Assembly (NCBI GenBank): GCA_009823505.1
Contig: VZQC01004719.1
Location: 656,294 to 720,293 of the forward strand
Direction: 5' to 3'
DNA from: Rhizomys pruinosus
Taxonomy: Eukaryota; Chordata; Mammalia; Rodentia; Spalacidae
Length of the DNA stretch: 64,000 bases
A program made the position numbers and the translations under genes. The notes beneath the pieces were generated by a model. The model made no database searches and was not told the origin of the DNA. It worked only from the letters and a program-made list of their open reading frames with translations. Below, one piece after another: positions 47,816 through 59,664 of the stretch; the first letter of the stretch is position 1; each line of letters begins with the position of its first letter.

Positions 47816-48351
47816 GGATGATCTTTCTGATCTATATATATCACTTGAATTGGAAGACTTTTTTTCCCTGAAAGATGTCATGTTTTCCTTAAGGAAGTGC
47901 TTAAGATTCCTCCTTGGCAATCCTAAACAACCATCAATCCTGCACTTTTGCTCCACATTGGGGTCTTTCCCTCCCATGGTCCTCCAAATGAAGTCCAGTA
48001 AGCTCGTGTCCTGTCTTGATCCCCCTGCACTGGTCTCCGTGATACAGTCCAGGTATTCCAACAATGGAAGTCTATATTCTGATGAGGCTGAAATCCACTT
48101 AGCTATTTAGTCCACAAGCTGGGTATCTCAGCAGTCCCCATCTGGCATTGAAGGCTTGGAGGATTCTTGGAGAGACATGAGTCTTCAGTCCATATTGGAA
48201 GGTTAAAAAACTGTGTCTCACGTCTCTGAGAAGTGCCAAAAAGGGTGGCAGCCACAGGATAGATGCAATTGCCAGTAAGAATTGAAGACAGGCCAAACAA
48301 CAGTATTCTCTCTTTTTTCTTTTTGTCTTTTTACTAAGATCTTGTTTTTTA
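47816..48351. other. Unassigned sequence, possibly L1 5' region
   Basis: Adjoins the 5' end of the minus-strand L1. A 93-codon minus frame (48064-47783, with LLDFIWRTMGGKDPN) crosses the L1 boundary. It may be an L1 5' UTR joined by internal deletion, or flanking repeat. I recognise no host gene. Confidence 0.4.
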
Positions 48352-48549
48352 AAATTTATTATTATTATTTTTTTATTTTTATATGTATGAGTGTACTGTC
48401 TGCATGTAGATTGGTACACCAGTGTCATGCAATGCCGCAGAGGTCAGTTAAAGACAGTTCTTAGCCACCGTGTGGGTGCTGGGAATCAAACCCGGGTCCT
48501 CTGCAAGAGCATTTGGCACTCTTAACTGCTGAGCCATCTCTCCAGCCCC
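48352..48549 (-). mobile_element. B2-type SINE
   Basis: Head ends CCATCTCTCCAGCCCC at the right, T-rich tail at left. CTAAGATCT flanks it at about 48335 and 48550. Internally shorter by about 40 bp (between AGAGGTCAG and TTAAAGACAG). Confidence 0.9.
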
Positions 48550-49261
48550 CTAAGATCTCAAGTTTTATGCCTGCAGTATAGTTTCTCTGGTCTTACTGAT
48601 TATTAGTTTCTGGTTGTACTTTCCTTTTGGGTATTTAAGAACACAGTTAGCCTAGATTAACCAAGGTTTTTGTATTCTCAAGGTCAGTTGAGGATTAGAG
48701 GTTACTCAGTTTTTTTGGTGGGAGGTGGGGAGGAAGGTGGGAGCCCCTTGCTCCTTTCAGCTTTTCATTTACCAGTTCCATCCACATGAGGACAAAATCA
48801 GATCTTACTAGACCAGGCTTCCTTTTCTGAAGCATGAGCAGACTTTCTTCTTTATAGACTGGACACTGGCTGAAGTCCCATTATTGGCTCTCCAAAACCT
48901 CCCAGAACAAGAATACTGGTGACCCACATTTGCAGGACATTTCAAGAGATGCACCCATGCACAATCCCCTAAGACTTGATTGACCTCTGAGGGTAAGGAA
49001 CAAAGTTATCTCATAGCTACCTCTGCAAAATTGGTATGGACGTTAAGTATGGTCGTTAAGCACCAAGAAAGGCTAAGATAGACCATCCTGTTACATTGCA
49101 TGCATATTAAAATTGTTTGTGATGGAAACAAACTGTATGCTATTTCCATATCATATTTCTTGATTTGCATCTTTCCATTTTAATCCCATATTATTCTAAG
49201 AGATGCACACATATCCTTCATCATATACCAAAAACCCAAGGTCTGAAAATAAATGTTAGGT
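48550..49261. other. No gene recognised
   Basis: Contains a G-rich stretch GGTGGGAGGTGGGGAGGAAGG near 48717 but no coding or SINE signature. Confidence 0.45.
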
Positions 49262-52257
49262 CAGTTCTAGAACCTGTTTAGGGATTCACAATGCAAGAGC
49301 ACAGTTGTCTTTAGATCATGAGGAATATAACATTAATTTTTCTGTTTGACTTACAACTAGGTACTTGCTATTAGCATCCACAGATAAGAGATACCATTCA
49401 TTGTTTGTTTTTCTGGGACTGTGTTTCCACCAGAAAACTCCTAGAAATGATTAAGAGTTTCAGTAAAGTGGAGTTTTTAGCATTCTTTATGTAAACTATC
49501 ATATTGTCTGCCAAAAGGGATAGTTTTACTTCCTCTTTTCCAATTAATATTCCTTTGATTTCCTTTTCTTGCGTTATTGCCCTAGCCAGTGTTTCAAGCA
49601 CTATACTGAAGAGGAGTGGCGACAAGGGGCAGCCTTGTCAGGTTCCTACTTTATGGGGAATCCTAACTTTTCTCCATTTAGGATGATGTTGGCTGTGGGT
49701 TTCTTATATATGGCTTTGTTTATGTTGAGGAATGATCTTTCCAGTCCAATTCCCTCTAGTACTTTAATCATGAAGGGAAGCTGGATTTTGTCAAAGGCTT
49801 TTTCTGCATCAATTGAGATGATCATGTAGTTTTTGTGCTTTAGTCCATTTATGTGTTTTATGATAGTCACTGATTTTTGTATGTTGAACCATCCCTGTAT
49901 CTCTTGTATGAATCCAAATTAGTCATGGTGAATGATCTTTTTGATGTGGGTCTGAATATGGTTTGCCAGTATTTTGTTGAGAATTTTTGAATCTGGTTTC
50001 ATTAATGAGATGAATCTGAGCTCTCTTTTTTGGTTACCTCCTTGCCTGGTTTTAGTATTAGAGTGATGCTGGCTTCATAGAAGGAATTCGGGAGATTTCC
50101 CTCTGCTTGTATCCTTCTGAACATTTTGAGTATTAATAGTTGTAAGTCCTCTTTAAATGTTTTATAGCGTTCTTCTATGAAACCATCTGTACCTGGGCTT
50201 TTTTTAGTAGGGAAGTTTCATTACGTTTTCAATTTCTTCATATAGTATGGGTGTGTATAAGGTGTCAATCTCTTCTTGGTTTAGCTTTGGCGATTCCCCG
50301 GATTGCAGATACTCATCCATTTCTCTTAGGTTTTCAAAGTTAGTAGAGTATAGGTTTTTGAAGTATTTCTGTATGGTTGTCTGGGTCTTTTCATTGTCTG
50401 TTGTGATATTTCCCCTTTCATCATAAATTGTATTGATTTAGAGTTGCTCTTTCTTTTGGTTAACTGAGCTTGGGGTCTGTCTATCTTGTTTATTCTAGAA
50501 CCACTTTTTGGATTTATTGATTTTTTTTGTAATGTTTGTTTTCATTTCATTAATTTCTGCTCTGATTTTTAATATTTCTTCCTGTCTGTTGCAGTTAGGC
50601 TTTATTTGTTCTTGTCTTTCAAGTGTTTTTAGCTGAAGTGTTAGTTTTTTTATCTGTGCTCTTTCTGTTTTATTTTTATTTATTTATTTTTTTAATGTAG
50701 GCACCCAGGGCTATAAATTTCCCTCTTAGTACTGCTTTTAAAGTGTCCCATAGGTTTTGGTATGTTGTACTGTCATTGTCATTTTATTCCAGAATGCTTT
50801 TGTTTTTTTCTTTATTTCCTCCTTGACCTATGTGTGTTGTTTAGTCTCCATGTGTTTGTCTTGGTAGCAGGGCTTGTCCTGGTGTTGATATTGAGCTTTA
50901 TTGCACTATGGCCTGATAAGATGTATGAAATTATTTGAGTATTTTTGTACTTGTTGAGGTTTTTTTTTCCTGTGTCCAAGTATGTGGTCAATTTTGGAGA
51001 ATGTTCCATGGGGTGCTGAGTAGAATGTATATTCTCTGGTACTTGGGTGGAATATTTGGAAGATGTCTGTGAGGTCCATTTCCTGTATTGTATTGTTCAG
51101 TTCAGATATCTCTCTGCTTATTATTTGTCCAAAGGACTCAGTGGGGTATTGAAGTCCCCTACTATGAGTGTGTTGGGGTTAATCTATGCCTTGAGGTCCT
51201 GTAGAGTTGAATTTATAAAGATCGGTGGACCTGCATATATATTCATGATTGTTAAGTCTTCATGGTTAATTTTTCCTTTGATAAGGATGTAATGGTCCTC
51301 TTTGTCTCTTCTAATTGCTTCTGCTTTGAATTCTATTTTGTCTGATATTAAGATAGCAGCTCCTGCTTTCTTTTTAGTACTATTTGCTTGGAATATTTTT
51401 TTTCCATCCTTTCACTTTAAGTTGATGCCAACCCTTGAGGGTGAGATGGGTTTCTTGTAGAAAACATATTGATAGATTCTGTTTCCTAATCCATCCTCCC
51501 AGTCTATGCCTTTTGATTGGGGAGTTTAGTCCATTCATATTTAAGATTATAATTGAGAGGTGTGTTTTGCTTCCTTGCACCTTATTATCCACTTGCATTT
51601 TTCATCCAGGTTTCTACTCCTGCATTTCTGCTTTTAATAATTTCTCTTTCAAGGTGTCTGGGGGTAGTTGCTCCAACTCTGTCATTTGAATTGCTTTGAG
51701 TATTCTCTGAAGGGTTGGTTTTCCAGACATGTATTCTTTCATTTTGTTTATGTTATGGAAGATTTCTCTCTTTCCTTCAACTAGAATCGACATTTTTGCT
51801 GGGTATAGTAACCTGGGTTGGCATTTATAGTCGTTTAGCATTGGGAATGCTTTGGTCCACGTTATTCTAGCTTTCATAGTTTACACTGAAAAGTCAGCTT
51901 TAATTCTGATAGGTTTCCCCTTGTATGTAACTTTTTGTTTTTTTCTTATGGCTTTCAGAATTTTGTCTTTGTTTTGGGCATCTAGCATTTAACTATGATA
52001 TGGCGGTGGCAGTATCTTTTCTGGTCTAGTATATTTGCTATTTAATGTGCTTCTTGTATTTTTATGGGTTTGTCTTTTTTTTCACTTGGGGAAATTTTCA
52101 CCTATTATTCTGTTGACAATCTGATCAATACCATTCTCTTGGGATTCTTCTCCTTCCTCTATCCGTATGATGTGGAGGTTTGATTTTTCATAGTGTCCCA
52201 CATTTCCTTGTTTTTCCACTCTTTCCACTCTTGTGTATTTAAAAATTTTTCAGTCTT
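49262..52257 (-). mobile_element. LINE-1 copy A: ORF1 C-terminus, ORF2 N-terminal half
   Basis: Going 5' to 3' on the minus strand: ORF1 RNA-binding and C-terminal domain (to 51614; WTKAFPMLNDYKCQPRLLYPAK), then the ORF2 endonuclease start (51598 down; IIILNMNGLNSPIKRHR and CFLQETHLT), linker, and RT to about 49472. Most of ORF2 after RT is deleted. A 45-bp inverted segment (49427-49471) lies at the junction with the ORF2 terminus and a short 3' UTR. Several stops are present. Confidence 0.88.
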
Positions 52258-53000
52258 TTTTTTATTTGTTTATTTTTTAAGGGTTTCTACAATATAAGAT
52301 CACGGTTGTTTTCAGATCACATTAATGTTGCTCAGTTTGTCATACAGTTAGGTAATTGGTGATAGCATCCACAGATCAGGGATACCATTCGTAATTTGTT
52401 TTTCTGGGACTGTGTTACTTCACTCAGAGTGATATCTTCTAGCTCCAGCCATTTACCTGCAATGTTCATGATGTCATCTTTCTTTACTGCTGCATAGAAC
52501 TCCATTGTGTAGATGTACTATATTTTCTCTATCCACTCATCAGTTGAGGGGCATTTGGGCTGGTTCCAGCTCCTTGCTATTGTGAAGAGAGCTGAAATAA
52601 ACATGGCTGTGCATGTATCTCTGCAGTAAGATGAGTCTTGTAGGTACATGCCCAGGAGTGGTATGGGTGGGTCGGGTGGCAAGTTCATTCCAAGTCTTCC
52701 AAGGGTTCTCCACACTGCTTTCCATCGTGGTTGTACAAGTTTACATTCCCACCAGCAGTGGACGAGTGTTCCTCTTTCACCGCAACCTTTCCAGCACTTG
52801 TTATCATTTGTTTTCTTGATCCTAGCTAGTCTTATTGGAGCAAGATGGTATCTTAAAGTGGTTTTGACTTGCATTTCCTTAATGATTTGTGATGTTGAAC
52901 ACTTCTTAAGATGTTTCTCAGCCATCTCTAATTCCTCACTTGTGAAGTCTCTGTTCAAGTCTTTGGTCCATCTATTGAGTGAGTCATTTGTTTCCTTTCT

Positions 53001-53034
<34 letters not shown>

Positions 53035-54826
53035 GTCTTTTCCGGACTCCAGACAGGGTCTCTCTGTAGTCCCAGCTGTCCTGGAACTCACTCTGTACAC
53101 GAGGCTGGCCTTGAATTCACAAAGATCCGCCTGCTTCTGCGTCCCAAGTGCTAGGATTAAAAATGTGCACCACCACGCCTGGCTCTTGTTTTTTGAGTAG
53201 TTTATATATTCTGGAAATCAATGCTTTGTCAGATATTTCTGAGGTGAAGGTTTCCTCCCACTCTGTGGGATTTCTCTTCACTTCCTTGATTGTTTCTTTT
53301 GATGTACAGAAGCTTTTGAGTTTAATGAGGTCCCATTTGTCAATTGACCTTAATTCTTACATACCTGCTGTCTAATTTAGGAAGACTTTTCCTATGCCTA
53401 TGTCTTGTAGTCTGCTGCCAACTTTTTCTTCTATTGCCTTCAGAGTTTGGGGTTTCATGTTGAGGTCTTTAATCCATCTGGAGCTGACTTTTGTACAGGG
53501 CGAGAGGTAGGGGGTTAATTTCATTCTTTTACAAGTGGTGATCCAGTTTTGCCAACAGCACTTGCTGAAGATGCTGTCTTTTCTCCCTTGTGTCTTCTTG
53601 TGTCATCTTCTACGAGATGGCTGAGATTGTATGTGCTCAAGTTTGGATCTTCAGTTTTGTTCCATTGGTCAAAAGGTCTGTTTTTGTGACAGTACCAGGC
53701 CGTTTTTATTACTATAGCCCTGTAGTATAGTTTGAAGTCTGGTATAGAGATCCCCCTGCATTGCTCTTTTCACTCAAGGTTGTTTTGGCTATTTGGAGCC
53801 TTTTGTTTTTCAAAATGAATTTAAGGTCTTTTTTTCCAAGCCTGTGAAGAAACTCTGTGCTTCAGGTGGTCTTGGGAGATCTCCCAATTTTTCATAGTCT
53901 TTACTTGAGATTTTTAATTGTTCTGTGTTATCTTCTAGGTCTGATATTCTTTTTCTGCTTCCTCCATTCTGCTTCTGAGGTTTTTTCCCATTCTTTCCTT
54001 TTGGTTGGATGAGTGTTTGATTTCCTTTTTCATTTCTTCCTGTGTTTTCTTTACTATTTCCACTTTCTTTTGGAGCTTCTCAATTCTTTTTCATTTCAGC
54101 ATAGGATCTTTTCAGTGTTTCTATTTCCTTTTGGAGTTTGTAATTTTTCTCCCTCTAGTTCTTTCTGGAGCCTGTCATTTTCTCCTTTTAGTTCTTTCCA
54201 AAGTTTTTCATTGTCTCCCTCTAGGTCCTTTCTGAGTTTTTCATTCTCTCCCCTTAGTTCTATGATTTTTTAAAAAAAATATTTCTGTGATTGTTCTTCT
54301 ACGATATGCTTCCTGGGTTATTTCCAGGGAAATCCCATTGTAGGAGTCCTCCACACGCTCCATAGAGTGTGGAGTTATTCTGCATTTTTCTCATATTGTT
54401 CTTTTGTTGCTCTCTCTACACGTGGTTTGCCTTTTACCTGTATTCTGATGTGAATCTTGCATGCCTCTTCACCTTGTTGAAGGATTGTTTTCTTGCTTCC
54501 TTCAGGTGCCTTCATTTTATTCTCCTTATGTATGGAGTGTTGACTTGTCTAGGTTTCAGGCTTTTAATTTTGGTTATATACTGGAAGGTATAGTTCACTC
54601 TTCCCTTTCTGTTCCACAAGAACTGGGTGGGTAACAATCCAGATGCACTTTCTGAGCTCTGTATTCTCTCTGCTGCCAGCCACTCTCTCTGGAGTTCCAG
54701 TTGGGGGGAGTTGGGTTGCTTGCTTAGCCTATGCTTGTACCCTCTGCCCCAGCTGCTCAGGCAGCAGTTGCCTGCCCAGCTCCCAGAATCCTCATGCAGC
54801 AGTTGCCCAGAGAAGTGTTGGGATTT
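52258..54826 (-). mobile_element. LINE-1 copy B: 5' region and ORF1 N-terminus joined to ORF2 3' part
   Basis: On the minus strand, 54826-54540 is 5' UTR-like with a repeated CAACTGCTGC unit, followed by ORF1 beginning near MKAPEGSKK and a Lys/Glu-rich coiled-coil to about 53870. It then joins ORF2 C-terminal sequence (53860-52370) and a 3' UTR. Either one element with a 3.5-kb internal deletion or two adjacent fragments. A B1 sits at 52996-53185. Confidence 0.75.
52996..53185 (-). mobile_element. B1 SINE with long poly(T)
   Basis: A T-run of about 33 bases at 53003-53035, then CAGACAGGGTCTCTCTGTAG through CCCAAGTGCTAGGATTAAAA to CACCACGCCTGGC. Interrupts L1 copy B. The long homopolymer suggests a young insertion. 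Confidence 0.93.
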
Positions 54827-55995
54827 CCTTGATATGTATTCTTTCATCTTGTTTGTGTCATGAAAGATTTTTCTTTCTCCTTCAACTATAATTATTTTTG
54901 CTGGGTATAGTAATCTGGGTTGGCATCTAAAGTCATTTAGCACTGGGAATATTTGGTCCCTGTTCTGGCTTTCATAGTTTGCACCGAGAAGTCAGCTTTA
55001 ACTCTGATGGGTTTCCTGTTATATGTTATTTGTTGTTTTTCTCTTGTGGCTTTCAGTATTTTGTCTTTGTTTTGAACATCTGGTATTTTAACTATGATGT
55101 GGCATGGGGAGTTTCTTTTCTGGTCTTGTCTATTTGGTGTTCTATGTGCTTCTTGTATTTGTATAAGTTTGTCTTTTTTCTGTTTTTGAAAATTTTCTTC
55201 TATTATCCTGTTGAAGATCTCTTTAATACCATTTTCTTGGAATTATTCTCCTTCCTCTAACCCTATGATGAGATTTGGTCTTTTCATAGTAGCCCACATT
55301 TCCTGGTTATTCCACTCTTGTTATTTTTTTTAATCTTTCATAATCTTCACTTGAGCATTTTCTTTTTTATAATTTTTTAATTTTATTTATTTTCATATAT
55401 GTACAAATGTACTGTTTGTATGTAGGTTTGTGCACCTGTGTTGTGCAATGCCGAAGAGGTCAGAAGAGGGTGTCAGATTCCCCTGGAACTGGAGTTCTCC
55501 TGGAATTGGAGTTAGAGATGGTTCTTAGCTGCCATGTGGTTGCTGGGGATCGAACCTGGGTCCTCTGCAAGAGCAGTCAATGCTCTTAACCGCTAGGCTA
55601 TCTCTCCAGCCCCCACTTGAGCATTTTCAATGTTTTGTGTTGTCCTGCAGGTCTGATATTTTTTATTCTGCTTCTGAGACTTTCTCCCATCCTTTCCGTC
55701 TGATTGGATGAATGTTCCATTTCCTTTTTCATGTCTTCCGTTGATTTCTTTAGTATTTCCTTTTCCTTTTGGAGCTTGTCATTCTCTACTTATAGCTCAT
55801 TGGTTTGCTGGTATCCTTTTTTTCATTTTAGCCTGGGGATCTTTTCAGTGTTTCCACTTCCTTCCAGAGTTTGTCTTTCTCTCCCTCTAGTTCTTTTCGA
55901 ACACTGTATTTCTTTTCTTCTAGTTCTTTTAGGAGTCTGTGTTTCTCTTCTTCTGGTTCTTTTCAGATTTTTTGGAAATGTACTATTTTTAAGCC
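54827..55995 (-). mobile_element. LINE-1 copy C: ORF1 fragment
   Basis: On the minus strand, the Lys/Glu-rich coiled-coil of ORF1 (RKEIQCSKRTRGRERQ type reading, out of frame in places) at about 55980-55640, then the RNA-binding domain and C-terminal domain (MLNDFRCQPRLLYPAK at 54943) ending at KEYISRK. A SINE splits it at 55363. The next L1 (copy B) starts directly after. Confidence 0.8.
55363..55613 (-). mobile_element. B2-type SINE, 15-bp TSD
   Basis: Head ends CTATCTCTCCAGCCC at the right; CACTTGAGCATTTTC flanks it at 55348-55362 and 55614-55628. It inserted in L1 copy C. Confidence 0.95.
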
Positions 55996-56035
55996 TATAA
56001 AATATAGTAAAAGAAAGTTCTAACAGAGGTACCAT

Positions 56036-56227
56036 TCATGGGTGAACAATGTTCCTCAAATAATCTATAGGTTGTTAAGCAAAAATCCCAGTCCCAGTTG
56101 CGGGATGCCTCCCTAAGGATTGTTGATGAGTGAGGTTGAAGAACTAAAACAACACAGGATTTGCCATTGCTCTTAGATTCCTACCAGAACTTGATGTCAA
56201 GATCCTGTTGTTGAAAATACCACACAC

Positions 56228-56274
<47 letters not shown>

Positions 56275-57014
56275 TGGGAACCATCCAATGGGTAGCTTTC
56301 AGAGTGCTAGAAGGTGTTATATAGGCTCTTGTAGAAGAAAAGTCATCAACAATCTTATGTAGCTACAAATCCTATAAGGCATAATAATGATATGTCAAGA
56401 TATGCCCATTTGAGCAATAATGGCATGATTAAAATGGGGGTAACCAACCACCTTTTTATTAGATTTGAAGCCAACTCCACAAGAGGGAATTCATGCCTGG
56501 TACTGCAAACTTGCTCAAGAGTTCATTGTTGGGGGTTGTGTTGCTCTCATAGAGAAGCCACTGCTATTGCTTTGGTATATGACCATGTCACACTTTCTTT
56601 TAAATGGGCCCGCTTATGCCTATATGTTAGTACTGCTATTCTGTGGGTATTTAAGAGGCTTGTTGAGGGCTACTTGACAATATAGGGTTCATTTACTTCT
56701 GGGCATTCTGTGTTTTATTTCATTGTTCTTTATGTCTGTTTTTAGTCACAGTAACATATGATCTCAATTTATGGAGCCTTTGAAAGTAAAGATTATAGTT
56801 CTCATCAACTTTAATCTTCTTTCTTGTTACAAGGGCTTCTTAAGAGTTTTTTTGGGAGGGATTTTCTGTTAATTTTTAAGAATTTTTTAATGTGAGATAA
56901 TTGACATTTTTTGATCTGGGCACTGAGGACGTTGTAAGAATATTGGTTATTTCAATGCAGAGACATGGGCTATTTTCCAATGTGTCTGTGTTTTGTTTTA
57001 ATTCCTTCATCATC
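56036..57014. other. No gene; (CA)n inside an unnamed dispersed repeat
   Basis: A (CA)n array lies at 56219-56272. Around it, GATCCTGTTGTTGAAAATACC and GGTAACCAACCACC recall a common rodent dispersed repeat, which I cannot name. The 97-codon frame at 56392-56685 has no recognised motif. Confidence 0.45.
56219..56272. repeat. (CA)n microsatellite
   Basis: About 54 bp of CA dinucleotides with two CCCA interruptions near its start. Confidence 0.97.
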
Positions 57015-57323
57015 TGTGGTGGTTGATGATAGATGTTGCCTGGAGGCTCCAAGTACTTGAACATTTGGCTTCAGTAGGTGATGCTGTTTGTTAAGTTTTA
57101 GGAGGTATTGCCATGCTAGAGGAAGCATCTTATTTGGGGTGGGCTTTGAGAGTTAATAGCTTTGCTCAATTTCCTGTTTATGCTGTCTGCTTCCTGTGCC
57201 TACTTGAAGATTTGAGTGCTCAGCTTCCTGCTCTGGGTGCATCCTGCTATTCCTTCCTACCATGACAGACTCATCCCTTGGGATCCATGGTGTTTTATCA
57301 CAGCAATAGAAAAGTAACTAATG
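57015..57323 (+). repeat. Solo MaLR-like LTR
   Basis: It begins TGTGGTGGTTGATGATAG and ends ATAGAAAAGTAACTAATGC, with GTTTTATCACAGCAATAG before the end as in the other MaLR LTRs. No clear 5-bp duplication is found, so it is older or its end is altered. Confidence 0.65.
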
Positions 57324-57452
57324 CTTAAGTATTCATATTTTATAGTTTGATAATTTTAAGTATATTAGTCATTCAGATTTTTAAATTTAGTTCTGAGTCT
57401 ATTCTTTTATAGTAGGAAAAGCACATGAGTTGTTTACTAAAAGACCTTACAG

Positions 57453-57871
57453 TGTTATGGTAATGGATATAGACAGAGGAGGGGCTGAATTTAGCCTTCC
57501 CCTCTGCCTCAGAGATCCTATGAACTTCACCCAGGACAGAAGCCCTTTTTAACCAGGATGTCACATTCCTGTAGCCCTTATGTTTGCTTATTATCTGTAA
57601 ATCATGTTGTCTATAATTCGGGATGTTGTGTTCCTATAGCGTTTATGTTTGCATGTTATCTGTAAACCACCTACTTGATTACCTTTTATGTTATATGCTC
57701 TTTGCCTTGTCAAGACCTCAAGGATTCAGTCATGTTGCTGACTCCTGTATTGATCTATCTCAATGCCAGGTACGAACTATCCCATTGCCACTAATGGGTT
57801 ATCCCACAAGCATAAATAAACTCCCTCTCCTCACCTGGCTTTGGCTTTGATCTCATGATCTTTCTGTAACA
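57453..57871 (+). repeat. LTR-like block with 65-bp tandem repeat
   Basis: It runs from TGTTATGGTAATGGAT to TTTCTGTAACA (TGT...ACA ends, 419 bp), with ATAAATAAACTCCC near 57813 as poly(A) signal region. Flanking hexamers TTACAG and TTTCTG agree at 4 of 6 positions, allowing a decayed 6-bp duplication as in class II elements. Two similar units at 57555-57604 and 57620-57669 share TTATGTTTGC and TTATCTGTAAA and look like U3 repeats. Confidence 0.6.
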
Positions 57872-58303
57872 TTTCTGCTGCTAAATAGTGCCAATGTGAC
57901 TTTCTCCTCAAAGGGAAATTGTTGTTAAAGTGATCCTACTTAGACCCAACTGTTCCGGATAGGAGTAGTCAGTGAAATACTGCACAATGGTCCCACAATT
58001 CTCCGTTTCTCTTTTTAATTATTTTCCTTTTTTTTTACTGACTGTGTTGAAAAGTCCTGGAGTCAAAATATTATTTCTTTAGCTTGTTCTAGTCTGCTGT
58101 GGAAACCCTTTATTGTAGTTTTCATTTTATTATTTAAATTTTTATGTGTAAAATTTATGATTTGTCCTTTTTATGAATTTTAATAATCTTTTTACTGAGT
58201 TTCTTATATCTTAATTTTTCTCACATATGTACAGAAAGAAGACTATCTGCAGGTCTTTCAAGAGAAGCATGGGTGATACATGGCTGTTATCGGCACCCAT
58301 GAG

Positions 58304-58375
58304 TTCTGAACAGTAGGATGGAAGAAATTTCTCTGATAATTCTGAACGATAGGATGGAAGAAATTTCTCTGATAA
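58304..58375. repeat. Two tandem 36-bp units
   Basis: Units 58304-58339 and 58340-58375 share TTCTGAAC and AGGATGGAAGAAATTTCTCT and differ at two positions. A simple recent tandem duplication. Confidence 0.93.
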
Positions 58376-58642
58376 TCTTGTTCTGTGATAGCAATAATAA
58401 TAGTTCTGTAGCTACAGGATGTGGTTGTATCCTGTCAGTTCCTGTTAGGTGAGTACACGTGGTGGTGATAGGTGGCACCGATGAATAAAGGATTCATAGT
58501 TTTGGAATATATAGGGAACATTTCCTAAATCTTACAGGATGGTTTCATTTGACTTTGGAGCTTGTAGCACAGTCAGCAGATTTTTCAAAACTGTGAAATA
58601 CAGACAATACCCTTTCTATATCTAGATGATGATCACACATAA

Positions 58643-58692
58643 TACTTTTCTTGATGTTTTGTGTATTTCAGACATCATTTCCCAGTTCCATT
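58643..58692 (-). repeat. Short L1-type 3' tail remnant
   Basis: CTTGATGTTTTGTGTATTTC and CATCATTTCCCAGTTCCA match the last 50 bp of the repeat tail at 31860-31905. Only the extreme 3' end is present. Confidence 0.6.
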
Positions 58693-59490
58693 TAAATAAA
58701 GACTTCTGGTCTGTTATTGTTGAGATTTATAGTATTTTTACTTAGATTTTGCTAATAGTTTTGAGCCCCCATGCCTTGTTTAAGGAGCTAGGTTAACACT
58801 GTGATTTGTTTTGTATTTTCTCTTAGTTAAATTTGTAACTCTCTGTGCAGTTTAAGCTTCCTATAACTTTGCAATTTCCTGATTTCTTCTCTAACGTCTG
58901 GAGTTTTCCATCTCTGATTTCCAGAATTCTTCCCATTTCCCAATCATTCAAACAATTCCTTCTTTGTTTCCTTGTCAGAGCTGCATGTTAGCGGTTTCTA
59001 TGACTTTATCTTTTTTAAATCTATTTTATGTCAGGTTTCATATACTGTATAAAATAAGTATCACATTTTAACAATATTAAAGTTAAACACAAATATTTTT
59101 GAGTGGGTTTTTGTGACCCATTAATTCCAAAATTAAATTTGGTGAACTGGCAGAGATATTATAAACTCAACAGGAATGAATAAGAAAGTCTGTAAGAACA
59201 ATATTCAGAGTAATCCTAGACCAGAAAGTAGCCACAGACACAGCCACTGTAAAATGGACTGAGAATATTATTATATTTCTATAGTGGAGTATTACTTAGA
59301 ATTCAGAATGCCAGACTATACTCAATAATGTGATGAGCAACTTATACATAGTAACAAGTGAAACGAGACAGTTTCCAAGACTACACTATATGAGTATGTA
59401 AATAGGGCATTTTTTTTAATCAGGTGAAAAATCATGAAACTATTACTTTAAAAATTTTATCTTCATGCCCTGAATAAGAAAAGGAGTTTG

Positions 59491-59650
59491 AACTGGGTGT
59501 GGTGGTGCACACCTTTAATCCCAGGACTCTGGAGGCAGAGGCAGGTGGATCTCTGTAAGTTCAAGGCCATCCTGGTCTATAGAGCGAGTTCCAGGACAGC
59601 TGGGGCTGCAAGGAGACACTATCTCAAGAAAAGACCCCCCATAAAGAAAA
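59491..59650 (+). mobile_element. B1 SINE, 14-bp TSD
   Basis: ACTGGGTGTGGTGGTGCACA through GTTCAAGGCCATCCTGG to ATCTCAAGAAAAGACC. AGAAAAGGAGTTTG flanks it at 59477-59490 and 59651-59664. Confidence 0.93.
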
Positions 59651-59664
59651 AGAAAAGGAGTTTG

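Larger units (their letters stand above)
57872..59490. other. No gene recognised
   Basis: AT-rich. Contains a 36-bp tandem pair at 58304-58375 and a short L1-type tail at 58643-58692. Frames do not exceed 63 codons. Confidence 0.5.

Noticed and set aside
53979..56035. Phe/Ser-rich plus-strand frames resembling membrane proteins
   Set aside because: They are the antisense of the Lys/Glu-rich L1 ORF1 coiled-coil, which reads as Phe, Ser and Leu on the opposite strand.
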